A stretch of 64,000 nucleotides of DNA from Christensenellaceae bacterium. Its GTDB lineage: Bacteria > Bacillota > Clostridia > Christensenellales > Borkfalkiaceae. The stretch lies in the NCBI GenBank assembly GCA_948890655.1, contig CAQTYU010000008.1, positions 1-64,000 on the forward strand, read 5' to 3'. This document shows positions 34,207-43,095 of the stretch, one piece after another. Positions within the stretch are counted from its first letter, which is position 1; every line of letters begins with the position of its first letter. Below the pieces are notes generated by a model. That model was not told the DNA's origin and searched no databases. It saw nothing but the letters and a program-made list of their open reading frames with translations. Both the position numbers and the translations under genes were made by a program.

Positions 34207-35307
34207 ATGTTTAAAGCTGACGATTACAGATTAAAACTCAAAACCCTTTCGGATACTTTGTCCGAGGCAAAATATGCGCTGGATATTGATAATCTCGGCT
34301 CCCGCCTTTCGGAATTAAAGGAAGAGCAGGAAAAACCCGAAGTCTGGCAGGATTTGGAAAAATCCAAAAAAATCGCGCGCGAAATTTCCGCCGTTGAAAA
34401 TAAAATCGCCTCTTACGAAAGCGGCAAGTCGGCGCTTGCCGACGCTTCGGCGTTTATCGATTTAATTGAAGAGGCCGACGACGAAAGTTTAATTCCCGAA
34501 CTTGAAAATATGATTTCCGTCGCTTCTGAAGATATCGAAAATATGCGTATCCGCGCGCTCCTTCGCGGCAAGTACGACGGAAACAACGCAATTTTAAACC
34601 TGCATGCCGGCGCGGGCGGCACCGAAGCCTGCGACTGGACGCAAATGCTTTACAGAATGTACAACCGCTACTGCGAACAGCAGGGCTTTAAAGTAACCGA
34701 ACTCGACTTCGAGGACGGCGACGAGGCGGGCATAAAAAGCGTTTCGTTCAAAGTTGAGGGCGAAAACGTTTACGGTTTTTTAAAGGCGGAAAAGGGAGTG
34801 CACCGTCTGGTGCGTATTTCGCCTTTCGACAGCAACAAGCGCCGCCACACCTCGTTCGCTTCATTAGAGGTTATGCCGGAAATCGACGACGAAAATGAAG
34901 TCGAAATCAAGGACGAGGACATAAGAATCGACGTCTACCGTTCATCGGGCGCGGGCGGGCAAAAGGTTAACAAAACCGAAACCGCAATCCGCATTACGCA
35001 CTTCCCCACCGGCATAGTGGTAACCTGCCAGAACGAAAGAAGCCAGCTCCAGAACAAAGCAATGGCTTTCGAATATCTCCGCGCAAAACTCATCGAAAGG
35101 CAAATTGCCGAGCGCGAAGCCGCCGACGCCGAAATTAAGGGTGAAATCAAAAAAATAGAGTGGGGCAGCCAGATAAGAAGTTACGTTTTCTGCCCTTACA
35201 CACTCGTAAAAGACCACCGTACGGGTTTTGAAAATACCAACGTTCAGTCGGTTATGGACGGAGATATTCAGGGCTTTATAATCGACTATTTAAAGAAAAC
35301 GGTCTGA
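34207..35307 (+). CDS. prfB: peptide chain release factor 2
   Basis: Reads UGA and UAA. The RF2-type tripeptide is in RISPFDSNKRRH (SPF), and the catalytic GGQ is in SSGAGGQKVNKTETAIR. It has 366 residues in one uninterrupted frame. The usual programmed +1 frameshift site near codon 25 (CUU UGA) is absent, so the gene lacks the classical autoregulation. Its own stop is UGA, embedded in a TGAAACGCA motif. Confidence 0.95.
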   Translation: MFKADDYRLKLKTLSDTLSEAKYALDIDNLGSRLSELKEEQEKPEVWQDLEKSKKIAREISAVENKIASYESGKSALADASAFIDLIEEADDESLIPELENMISVASEDIENMRIRALLRGKYDGNNAILNLHAGAGGTEACDWTQMLYRMYNRYCEQQGFKVTELDFEDGDEAGIKSVSFKVEGENVYGFLKAEKGVHRLVRISPFDSNKRRHTSFASLEVMPEIDDENEVEIKDEDIRIDVYRSSGAGGQKVNKTETAIRITHFPTGIVVTCQNERSQLQNKAMAFEYLRAKLIERQIAEREAADAEIKGEIKKIEWGSQIRSYVFCPYTLVKDHRTGFENTNVQSVMDGDIQGFIIDYLKKTV

Positions 35308-35403
35308 AACGCACATAGTTTCTGCTGTCTTGAATTGCGCGCTTCCGCCCGCATATGTTTCACTACGCAAGTGTAAAAAACAACACTTGCCCCAAAACAC
35401 ACT

Positions 35404-35409
35404 TATAAT
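35404..35409 (+). promoter_or_regulatory. possible -10 box just upstream of tsaD
   Basis: TATAAT at 35404-35409 would start RNA about 4 bases before the ATG at 35420. No good -35 is visible 16-18 bases upstream. An 8-bp inverted repeat, GCAAGTGT/ACACTTGC (35368-35390), precedes it. Confidence 0.35.
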
Positions 35410-35419
35410 TTCCCCGCAT

Positions 35420-36457
35420 ATGTACGACAAAACAACCTTCAAAATTAAAGAAAACCCCGTAATTCTGGGTTTGGAATCGAGTTGCGACGAAACTGCGGCC
35501 GCAATCATATGCGGCAGAACGCTTTTATCCAATCAAATCATTTCTTCCGCAACCGAACAGGCAAAATACGGCGGAGTCGTGCCGGAAATCGCCTCCCGCG
35601 CACATACCGAGGCAGTCGCAAATGTCGTTTCACGCACGTTAGCCGAAGCACATATGCGCACCGACGATATCGACGCAGTCGCGGTCACTTACGGCGCGGG
35701 GCTTTTGGGCGCTCTTCTCGTCGGGCTTTCGTTTGCAAAATCCTTCGCCTACGCTCTCAATATCCCTTTAATTGCGGTCAACCACATCCGCGGGCATATG
35801 GCGGCAAGTTATTTAATCGACAAAGAATTAAAACCTCCCTTTATCACCTTGCTTGCAAGCGGAGGTCACACCGCAATTCTTCACACCCAAACTCCTACAA
35901 AATTCAAGGTTTTGGGAGGAACCTGCGACGACGCCGCGGGCGAAGCCTTCGATAAAGTCGCACGCGTTCTGGGTTTAAGCTACCCGGGCGGGGTAAACGT
36001 CGAAAAGCTCGCGCTCGGCGGGCAAAACGTTGTTTCCCTTCCCAAGTGTTTAGTCAAAAATTCGCAGAATATGCAGTTTTCCTACAGCGGTTTAAAAACG
36101 GCGGTAATTAATTATTGCCACAATAAAGAGCAAAAGGGCGAAGAGGTTGATAAGGCAAACGTCGCCTGTTCCTTTCAGCACGCGGCAATCGACCCGCTCG
36201 TCAAAAAAACTGCGGAATGCGCAAAAAGGCTAAACGTTTCAACGGTAACCGCGGGCGGCGGAGTAATCGCCAACGGCTACCTGAGGGAACAGCTTTCAAG
36301 GGAGTGCGCGGCATACGGCTTAAAGCTCGTTCTGCCCGAAAAAAAATTCTGTACCGACAACGCGGCAATGATAGCGGCAGAAGGGCTGATTCAATATAAT
36401 ATAGGCAACTTTGCCGATTTGTCACTCAACGCCGCCGCGGCGATACCTTTAAAATAA
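35420..36457 (+). CDS. tsaD: tRNA N6-threonylcarbamoyladenosine transferase TsaD
   Basis: Transfers the threonylcarbamoyl group to A37 of ANN-decoding tRNAs, with TsaB/TsaE partners not seen here. ASKHA fold: N-terminal GLESSCDETAAA, the metal site HIRGH (AVNHIRGHMA), CDDAAGEAFDK, and GGGVIAN near the C-terminus. 345 residues. The ATG at 35420 is chosen from the family N-terminus; no Shine-Dalgarno is visible before it, and upstream in-frame codons are not conserved. Confidence 0.92.
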   Translation: MYDKTTFKIKENPVILGLESSCDETAAAIICGRTLLSNQIISSATEQAKYGGVVPEIASRAHTEAVANVVSRTLAEAHMRTDDIDAVAVTYGAGLLGALLVGLSFAKSFAYALNIPLIAVNHIRGHMAASYLIDKELKPPFITLLASGGHTAILHTQTPTKFKVLGGTCDDAAGEAFDKVARVLGLSYPGGVNVEKLALGGQNVVSLPKCLVKNSQNMQFSYSGLKTAVINYCHNKEQKGEEVDKANVACSFQHAAIDPLVKKTAECAKRLNVSTVTAGGGVIANGYLREQLSRECAAYGLKLVLPEKKFCTDNAAMIAAEGLIQYNIGNFADLSLNAAAAIPLK

Positions 36458-36465
36458 AACGCATA
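36455..36465 (+). repeat. TAAAACGCATA motif on the tsaD stop codon
   Basis: The TAA stop of tsaD is the start of this 11-base motif, as at era and yqzL. No second end of the repeat follows within 58 bases. Confidence 0.6.
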
Positions 36466-36515
36466 AATACTTCACATAACGAAAAATTAAAACCTTTATT
36501 CCAAAGGAGTTCAAA

Positions 36516-39500
36516 ATGTATAAAAAAGTTGACACTTCGCTTAATTTCGTCGAACGCGAAAAGGAAGTAATCGAATTCTGGAAGAAAAACAAAATCTTTG
36601 AACAGAGCGTTGAAAAAAACGAAAACGCCGAAGAATTTTCCTTTTACGACGGTCCCCCCACGGCAAACGGCAAGCCGCACGTCGGGCATATTTTAACAAG
36701 GGTTATGAAGGACATAATCCCCCGCTACCAGACAATGAAGGGCAAGCACGTTTTAAGAAAAGCGGGCTGGGATACCCACGGACTCCCCGTAGAGCTCGAA
36801 GTGGAAAAATCTTTGGGCTTGGACGGCAAACCGCAGATTGAAAGCTACGGTATAGAACCTTTTGTCAAAAAGTGTAAGGAATCCGTCTGGAAGTACAAAA
36901 ACGAATGGGAAAAGATGTCCTCCCGCGTCGGCTACTGGGCGGATATGGACAACCCTTACGTAACTTACGACGACAACTATATCGAGTCGGAATGGTGGGC
37001 GTTAAAGCGCATGCACCAAAAAGGTTTACTTTACAAGGGGCACAAAATCGTTCCCTATTGTCCGCGTTGCGGCACCGCGCTCTCCTCGCACGAGGTGGCT
37101 CAGGGCTATAAAACGGTTAAGGAAAATTCCGCAATCGTCCGCTTCAAAGTCCGCGGAACTCAAAACGAATATATCCTCGCCTGGACGACCACGCCGTGGA
37201 CGCTCCCTTCAAACGTTGCCCTCTGCGTCAATCCGGATGAAACTTACGTGCAGATTGAAACATATGGCGTTAAATACATATTGGCGGAAGCTCTTTTAAA
37301 CAACTTTTTCGAATCCGATTATTACGTAACGGCAAAAATGTCGGGTAAAGAGCTTGAAGGTCTCGAATACGAACCCCTCTTCAAAGAAACCTCGGCTGAA
37401 ATCAACCGCATAACTCCCGCAACCGCACAGGTAAAATCTCACTTTGTCGTGTGCGATAATTACGTAACGATGAGCGACGGTACCGGCGTCGTGCATATTG
37501 CTCCCGCTTTCGGTGAGGACGACTACAAGGTTGGCAAAAAATACGGTTTGCCCGTCGTTCAGCTTGTAAACGAGCGCGGCTGTTTCGATGAAAGATTCGA
37601 AAGATTAAACGGCGTATTCGCCAAAAAGGCAGATAAAACAATACTCGAATTGCTCGAAGAAAAAGGGCTTTTATTCAAAGTTCTGCCCTACGAGCACGAC
37701 TATCCCCATTGCTGGCGTTGCGATACACCGCTCTTGTATTATGCGCGTTCCAGTTGGTTTATCGAGGTCACCAAGGTCAAGGATGAAATAATCGCCGCCA
37801 ACCGCTCGGTCAACTGGATGCCCGAAAATATAAAAGAGGGCAGAATGGGCAACTTCCTCGAAAACGTAATCGACTGGGGCTTATCGCGCGACAGATACTG
37901 GGGCACTCCGTTGCCCGTCTGGGTATGTCCCGATTGCGGAGAGATTGAAGTAATAGGCAGCAAGCAGGAATTAAAGGAAAAATGCGGGCTTCCTATGGAA
38001 AGCGAAATCGAACTTCACCGTCCGTATCTGGATAATTTGACGTGCAAATGTCCCCGTTGCGGCGGTAAAATGAAACGCACTCCCGAAGTTATCGACTGCT
38101 GGTTCGATTCTGGCTCTATGCCTTTCGCGCAGTATCATTACCCGTTCGAAAATAAAGAAACGTTCGAAAAAACTTTCCCCGCCGACTTTATTTCCGAAGC
38201 TGTAGACCAGACTCGCGGCTGGTTCTACACTTTATTGGTAATCAATACAATTCTGTTTGGCAAAGCGCCTTTTAAAAACTGCATAGTTTTGGGACATGTC
38301 AACGATAAAAACGGTGTAAAAATGTCCAAACACAAGGGCAACGTCGTAGACCCGTGGACGGTTCTGGATAAGCAAGGCGCCGATGCAACCCGCTGGCAAT
38401 TCTACACGGCTTCCGCCCCCTGGCTTCCTTCCCGCTTTGCCGAAGAAACCGTTTCCGAAGCTCAAAGAAAGTATATCGGCACGCTATGGAACACTTATGC
38501 GTTCTTCACGCTCTATGCCGAAATCGATAAATACAATCCCGCGGACTACGATTTAAAGGATTGCAAGCTTTCCTTAATGGATAAGTGGATTCTGGCAAAA
38601 CTGAACACGCTTAAAGGATGCGTGGACAGCGAACTCGAAGAATATAAAATTTTCGAATCGGCCAGAAGAATTCAGGATTTTACCGACGTCCTGTCCAACT
38701 GGTACGTCCGCCGCGGGCGCGACAGATACTGGGGCTCCGAAATGACGGAAGACAAAGCCGCGGCGTATACAACGCTTTATACGGTTCTCGTAACCTTATC
38801 CAAGCTCACCGCGCCGTTCACTCCGTTCATTGCCGAAATGATTTATCGGAATCTCGTTGTAAACTTCTTTCCCGCCGCACCCGGTTCGGTACATTTGTGC
38901 AGTTTCCCGCAGTGGAACGAGGACGACGTCAACACCGACCTTGAAATAGCTATGGACGAAGTTTTACAAATAGTAAATCTCGGCAGAGCGGCAAGAAACG
39001 CCGGTAACCTCAAAAACCGCCAGCCCCTCTCAAAAATGTATGTCGTCTCCGAAAGGAAAATCGAACTTTCCGAAGAAGAGAAAAGCATAGTATTAGACGA
39101 GCTCAACGTAAAGGAATTTAAAGTAGCGGAAGACGCCGAGCTTTACATCAGCTACAAATTAAAGCCGCAGCTCAAAACACTCGGGCCCAAATACGGCAAA
39201 CTTCTCGGTCGGATTTCGCAGTTTCTGGCAACCTGCAACGCAAAGGAAGTTGTAAGCGCAGTCAAAAACGACGGCTCCTATCAGATTCCCGATACGGAAA
39301 TAATTCTCCTTTACGAGGATTTACAAATCTTTACCCAAAGCGCCAACGGCTATGTTGCCGCCGAAGATAACGGCGTAACCGTCGCTCTGGATACCGAACT
39401 CACCGAGGAGCTGATTTTGGAGGGAGTCGAAAGAGAGCTTGTCTCCAGAATTCAGAATATGAGAAAGGAAGCGGGCTACGAAGTTACCGACAGAATCGAA

Positions 39501-39713
39501 GTTTACTACAAGGCTGAAGGAAGAAGCTTAACCGTTTTACAGCGCGCAAGTTTTGCACCCGACGTCCTCGCGGAAAAAATCTCCGCAGGCGTTCCCGCAA
39601 CCGCGCCTTCACTCGGCGGTTGGGGCGTTGTCGTCCTGCCGGATTCTTTCACCCGCGACCAGTCAATCAACGGCGAAAAAGTCACTTTAACTCTCTTAAA
39701 ATGTGACCGTTAA
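36516..39713 (+). CDS. ileS: isoleucyl-tRNA synthetase
   Basis: Class I synthetase of 1065 residues. It has the HIGH variant HVGH (near 56), KMSKHKGN (KMSKS region, near 605), the editing domain (about 200-400, TWTTTPWTLPSN type), a zinc-like CxxC pair (CPDCGEIE, CPRCGGK), the anticodon-binding domain, and a C-terminal DUF5915-like part (VTDRIEVYYK). Length and C-terminus suggest the IleS2/eukaryote-like type, which is often naturally mupirocin-tolerant; that is inference. The ATG follows AAAGGAG. There is no room for a T-box upstream. Confidence 0.94.
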   Translation: MYKKVDTSLNFVEREKEVIEFWKKNKIFEQSVEKNENAEEFSFYDGPPTANGKPHVGHILTRVMKDIIPRYQTMKGKHVLRKAGWDTHGLPVELEVEKSLGLDGKPQIESYGIEPFVKKCKESVWKYKNEWEKMSSRVGYWADMDNPYVTYDDNYIESEWWALKRMHQKGLLYKGHKIVPYCPRCGTALSSHEVAQGYKTVKENSAIVRFKVRGTQNEYILAWTTTPWTLPSNVALCVNPDETYVQIETYGVKYILAEALLNNFFESDYYVTAKMSGKELEGLEYEPLFKETSAEINRITPATAQVKSHFVVCDNYVTMSDGTGVVHIAPAFGEDDYKVGKKYGLPVVQLVNERGCFDERFERLNGVFAKKADKTILELLEEKGLLFKVLPYEHDYPHCWRCDTPLLYYARSSWFIEVTKVKDEIIAANRSVNWMPENIKEGRMGNFLENVIDWGLSRDRYWGTPLPVWVCPDCGEIEVIGSKQELKEKCGLPMESEIELHRPYLDNLTCKCPRCGGKMKRTPEVIDCWFDSGSMPFAQYHYPFENKETFEKTFPADFISEAVDQTRGWFYTLLVINTILFGKAPFKNCIVLGHVNDKNGVKMSKHKGNVVDPWTVLDKQGADATRWQFYTASAPWLPSRFAEETVSEAQRKYIGTLWNTYAFFTLYAEIDKYNPADYDLKDCKLSLMDKWILAKLNTLKGCVDSELEEYKIFESARRIQDFTDVLSNWYVRRGRDRYWGSEMTEDKAAAYTTLYTVLVTLSKLTAPFTPFIAEMIYRNLVVNFFPAAPGSVHLCSFPQWNEDDVNTDLEIAMDEVLQIVNLGRAARNAGNLKNRQPLSKMYVVSERKIELSEEEKSIVLDELNVKEFKVAEDAELYISYKLKPQLKTLGPKYGKLLGRISQFLATCNAKEVVSAVKNDGSYQIPDTEIILLYEDLQIFTQSANGYVAAEDNGVTVALDTELTEELILEGVERELVSRIQNMRKEAGYEVTDRIEVYYKAEGRSLTVLQRASFAPDVLAEKISAGVPATAPSLGGWGVVVLPDSFTRDQSINGEKVTLTLLKCDR

Positions 39714-39726
39714 TTTTTAAAAAAAG

Positions 39727-39768
39727 CGCCGTTTTTTGGCAAAAAACATTCAAAAAACGGCGTTTTTT
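39727..39768 (+). terminator. terminator after ileS
   Basis: A 12-bp stem, CGCCGTTTTTTG (39729-39740 region) with CAAAAAACGGCG (39751-39762), then TTTTTT. Confidence 0.88.
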
Positions 39769-39836
39769 GAAAGGCAAAATGTCTGAAAATTCCATAAAAA
39801 GGTCTGATTTGTCCATATAAAAAACACAAAAAAATC

Positions 39837-39872
39837 AACCGCCGGAGGTTAAAAACCTCCGGCGGTATTTTT
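39837..39872 (+). terminator. second terminator-like hairpin just before feoA
   Basis: ACCGCCGGAGGTT (39838-39850) pairs with AACCTCCGGCGGT (39854-39866), followed by ATTTTTT. It ends about 40 bases before the feoA start, so it could be an attenuator of feoAB or a backup terminator. Confidence 0.8.
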
Positions 39873-39909
39873 TCAGACAAGCTGTAATACATTATAAAAA
39901 GGTGAATTT

Positions 39910-40140
39910 ATGACTGTATACGGCTTAAAAAAGGGCGAAAAAGCAACAATAACTTCCATTTCGTTCGGCGGCAGCGCCCGCGCAAGATTGTCGTCGTTGG
40001 GCGTAACCGAAGGCAAAACAATTAAAATTTTATCGTTTTCACTCTTCAAAAGTGCGGTTTTAATTTCGTGCGGCTTCGTAAGAATCGGCGTAAGAAAGGC
40101 GCTCGCAAATAGGATAGAGGTAAAAAAATGCGCTCAATAA
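39910..40140 (+). CDS. feoA: ferrous iron transport protein A
   Basis: 76 residues, a single SH3-like FeoA domain: GLKKGEKATITSI at the start, ARARLSSLGVTEGKTIKIL in the middle and the closing GVRKALANRIEVKK. It assists FeoB-mediated Fe(II) uptake. It overlaps feoB by 13 bases. The start follows AAAAGGTG. Confidence 0.92.
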   Translation: MTVYGLKKGEKATITSISFGGSARARLSSLGVTEGKTIKILSFSLFKSAVLISCGFVRIGVRKALANRIEVKKCAQ

Positions 40141-41837
40141 TACTAAAAAAGCCCAAAACAGACGAAAAAACCGTTCAAACCGTTAAAAAACGTGTGGTTT
40201 TGGCGGGCAATCCAAACGCCGGCAAAACCACTCTCTTCAACGCGCTCACAAAAAGCAACCTCCGTACGGGCAACTTTCACGGCGTAACCACCTCTCCCGC
40301 AAGGAAAACGGTGGATGGAATTTCTTATTCCGACGTTCCGGGTATGTATTCGTTTACTCCTTATTCCATGGAGGAACAGTCGGCGATAGACGAAATCAAG
40401 TCCGCCGATTTGGTAATCAACGTGGTTGACGCGTTAACGCTTGAAAACAGTTTAAATTTAACCCGCGCCATTATTGCGTCGAACGTTCCTGTAATCGTCT
40501 ACGTAACCAAATCACAGGCGTTAAAAAAACGCGGAGGAAATATCGATTTTGATAAATTATCGTCGTTTTTGGGCGTTCCGGTAGTAAATTTTGCTCCTAA
40601 AACGTTAAAAAACAAATTAAACGGCGGCGAATTTAACAGAAATACAGAAAAAAGTAAAACCGCATTCAAATTTTCCGAATGCTATTCCGGAGGGAAAGAA
40701 GGCGCCTCAAAGATTGATAAACTCTTTTATAACCGTTTTTTTGCGCTTGCATTTTTTGTGCTTTCAATAACTTTTATGTTCTTTCTAGCGTTTCACCCTG
40801 CAATGCCGGGTGCGCTTTTAAAGGGACTGTGCGAAAAGTGGATATGTGACGATTTGTGCAATTTAATATGTGCGCATATGCAAAGCCGAGCGGTTATCTC
40901 GCTTGTTTCCGACGGCGTACTCGGCGGGGTGGGTTCGGTGCTGTCGTTTATTCCGCAACTTGCAATTTTATATCTTGTTCTCATTCTTTTGGATGAAAGC
41001 GGAATAACTTCTGCGCTTTCCTTTGCAACGGACGGACTGTTTGAAAAAGCTCACCTTTCGGGGCGCGCCGCGTTTTCTCTCGTTTCGGGTTTCGGCTGTA
41101 CAGCCGCGGCAATACTCACCACCCGCGGTTATTCCACGGTTAGCGCGCAAAAGCGCACGGTTGCAATTCTGCCGTTTATCCCCTGCGGCGCAAAACTGCC
41201 CGTATTTTTAACCTTTTTGTCCCCGCTTTTCAAAAATCCCTTTCCCGTAATAACCTGCTTTTACTTTGCAGGGATTGCCGCGGCAATAATCGCTTCGGTC
41301 GTAATAAAAGGCGGCGGTGAGGGAATGCTTTCGGAAGTGACGCCCATAAGCTTGCCTTCGCTCAGGGCGGTGGCAATAAAGTTGCTTTTTCAGATTAAAA
41401 GCTTTATAATAAAAATTGCGGGGGTAATAACTGTTTTTTGCGTGCTTTCGTGGTTTTTTTCGCACTATTCTTTCGGTTTTGCATATGTCGAAGGGGAAGG
41501 CAGTATGCTTGCGGGAATAAGCCGTGCGGTAGTTCCGCTGTTTTATCCTATGGGGATATCCGACTGGCGGTTGGCGTATGCGGCGCTTTGCGGCTTTATC
41601 GCCAAGGAAAACGTTGCCGCAACAATCGCGCTGTTAATGCCGCTGGGTACCGGTTTAAACTTATCTGCAAGCCTTGCCATATGCACGTTCGTGCTGTTGT
41701 GCCCCGCATGTATTTCGGCGTTTTCGGCTTCCGTAAAGGAAGTAGGCGCAAAATTTACTTTAAAATGTTTTGCCGCACAGCTTTTGCTTGCCTTTTTGGG
41801 CGCGTATGTAATGCATTTGCTCACATTTTTTATATGA
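40128..41837 (+). CDS. feoB: ferrous iron transport protein B, short form with a degenerate G4 box
   Basis: 569 residues, shorter than the usual 650-770. The N-terminal G domain has G1 GNPNAGKT (26-33), G2 Thr in FHGVTT and G3 DVPG. Where FeoB normally has NMxD (G4), the sequence is VTKSQALKKRG, so both the Asn and the Asp that recognise guanine are lost, and the G5 SA is also not evident. The GDI-like spacer is short. The Fe(II) gate motifs of the membrane part are present (GCTAAAILTTRG and IPCGAKLPVF). A complete transporter is likely, but nucleotide specificity may differ. Confidence 0.9.
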   Translation: MRSIILKKPKTDEKTVQTVKKRVVLAGNPNAGKTTLFNALTKSNLRTGNFHGVTTSPARKTVDGISYSDVPGMYSFTPYSMEEQSAIDEIKSADLVINVVDALTLENSLNLTRAIIASNVPVIVYVTKSQALKKRGGNIDFDKLSSFLGVPVVNFAPKTLKNKLNGGEFNRNTEKSKTAFKFSECYSGGKEGASKIDKLFYNRFFALAFFVLSITFMFFLAFHPAMPGALLKGLCEKWICDDLCNLICAHMQSRAVISLVSDGVLGGVGSVLSFIPQLAILYLVLILLDESGITSALSFATDGLFEKAHLSGRAAFSLVSGFGCTAAAILTTRGYSTVSAQKRTVAILPFIPCGAKLPVFLTFLSPLFKNPFPVITCFYFAGIAAAIIASVVIKGGGEGMLSEVTPISLPSLRAVAIKLLFQIKSFIIKIAGVITVFCVLSWFFSHYSFGFAYVEGEGSMLAGISRAVVPLFYPMGISDWRLAYAALCGFIAKENVAATIALLMPLGTGLNLSASLAICTFVLLCPACISAFSASVKEVGAKFTLKCFAAQLLLAFLGAYVMHLLTFFI

Positions 41838-42646
41838 AAAAATTTACGGTCAAGGAAAACTCAACCTTAAAAACTTTTACCGATTCGGTTTATCCGCAGG
41901 GTTCGTTTTGCCTTGCCGCGCTTCTCCGCGCAAAGGACGTAAAGGTAAACGGCGTCCGCGTTTCAAAGGATATGCCGTTAAATACCGGCGACGAGGTAAT
42001 TTATTACACAACTCCGAGGCAGGAGACTATGCCAAGCCACAACTTGGTTTACGAGGACCAAAACGTTTACGTTGCGGACAAGTTTTCGGGCGTTTCTTTT
42101 GAAGGGCTTTTGTCCGAACTTTGCGAAAAGGGCGATTTTTACGGAGTTCACCGTCTGGACAGAAACACGCAGGGTCTGATTATTTTTGCAAAAAACAAAG
42201 CGGCGGAAGAGGAGCTTTTAAGCGCTTTTGCGGAAAGAAGAGTTATTAAAACATATTTGGCGCTGTGTAAAAACAACTTCAAAAAAGAGCGCGAAACGCT
42301 TGTAAATTACCTTTTAAAGGATGAAAAGAGCGCAAAGGTAAAAATTTTTAACGCGGAAAAGCGGGGTACTGTTAAAATTATAACCGAGTATACAGTGGTT
42401 GAAACGCGGAATGACGTTGCGCTTGTAAGAATAACCTTGCACACGGGGAAAACTCACCAAATCCGTGCGCATACGGCTTTTATCGGTTGTCCTGTTTTGG
42501 GTGACGAAAAGTACGGAGACAGGGAATTAAACAAAAAATACGGCGTTAAAAGGCAATGCTTAATTTCTAAACAGCTCGGCTTTTGTCTTGATAAAAATTT
42601 GAAATATTTGAGCGGAAGACTGTTTTTAAGCACTTTTGATTTTTGA
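41834..42646 (+). CDS. RluC/RluD-family pseudouridine synthase
   Basis: 270 residues. An N-terminal S4-like part (residues 1-55, VKVNGVRVSKD) precedes the catalytic domain with VHRLDRNTQGLIIFAKN, whose Asp is the nucleophile, and the LHTGKTHQIRAH motif. It isomerises uridines in rRNA or tRNA; the site is not deducible. The ATG overlaps the feoB stop (ATGA), suggesting coupling, although the functions are unrelated. Confidence 0.9.
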   Translation: MKKFTVKENSTLKTFTDSVYPQGSFCLAALLRAKDVKVNGVRVSKDMPLNTGDEVIYYTTPRQETMPSHNLVYEDQNVYVADKFSGVSFEGLLSELCEKGDFYGVHRLDRNTQGLIIFAKNKAAEEELLSAFAERRVIKTYLALCKNNFKKERETLVNYLLKDEKSAKVKIFNAEKRGTVKIITEYTVVETRNDVALVRITLHTGKTHQIRAHTAFIGCPVLGDEKYGDRELNKKYGVKRQCLISKQLGFCLDKNLKYLSGRLFLSTFDF

Positions 42647-42664
42647 TTAAGTGAGGAAAAGTTT

Positions 42665-43015
42665 GTGGAAAACAAAAGAATTGTTTTAGACGACGAAAAC
42701 AAGGACTGGCGGGCGGTTTTGGATATATACGATACGGTTGCCGCGCTTTCGTTCGTTACAAAGCCGGGAGAAATCCCCGTTCAGGGGGATATTGACGAAG
42801 TTTTGGGTTGGGACGATATACCTACGGGCATATGGGATTTGACGTTGTTTGCCGACGACGGTTCGTTTTTGGTGGACTATGCCGACCGCACGCCCGAGGA
42901 AATAGAAGAATTTATGCCGGAGCTGATAAATTATTTTAAGGAGCTTTATGAAAAGAATAAAAAGAAGTTTGCAAAAGGTGTTAAAAGTACTTTGAAGGAG
43001 TACGGCGAGCTTTAA
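42665..43015 (+). CDS. small acidic protein, function unknown
   Basis: 116 residues, acidic N-terminal two thirds (DIDEVLGWDDIPTGIWDL) and a basic Lys-rich C-terminus (YEKNKKKFAKGVKSTLKEYG). No membrane helix or known motif. The GTG at 42665 lies 6 bases after GAGGAAA. It follows the pseudouridine synthase by 18 bases and is probably in its operon. Confidence 0.7.
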   Translation: MENKRIVLDDENKDWRAVLDIYDTVAALSFVTKPGEIPVQGDIDEVLGWDDIPTGIWDLTLFADDGSFLVDYADRTPEEIEEFMPELINYFKELYEKNKKKFAKGVKSTLKEYGEL

Positions 43016-43031
43016 ATTTTTTATAAAAACG

Positions 43032-43071
43032 CAAAAAATACGCCGCCCGCGGGTTTAAACCCGCGGGCGGC
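43032..43071 (-). terminator. terminator of citrate synthase (perfect palindrome)
   Basis: A perfect 30-base palindrome at 43042-43071 (left arm GCCGCCCGCGGGTTT). On the minus strand it is followed by GTATTTTTT; on the plus strand the U-tract is poor, so it mainly serves the minus-strand gene. Confidence 0.88.
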
Positions 43072-43095
43072 AGTTTATCAAAAACTGTTAAAAAT

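Noticed and set aside
36458..36515. A T-box leader before ileS
   Set aside because: Only 58 bases are available and there is no T-box core sequence (TGGNACCGCG) or terminator.
41438..41833. An N-terminal extension of the pseudouridine synthase
   Set aside because: The extension overlaps feoB in another frame and has Cys/Arg-rich shadow composition; the ATG at 41834 begins the S4-like domain.
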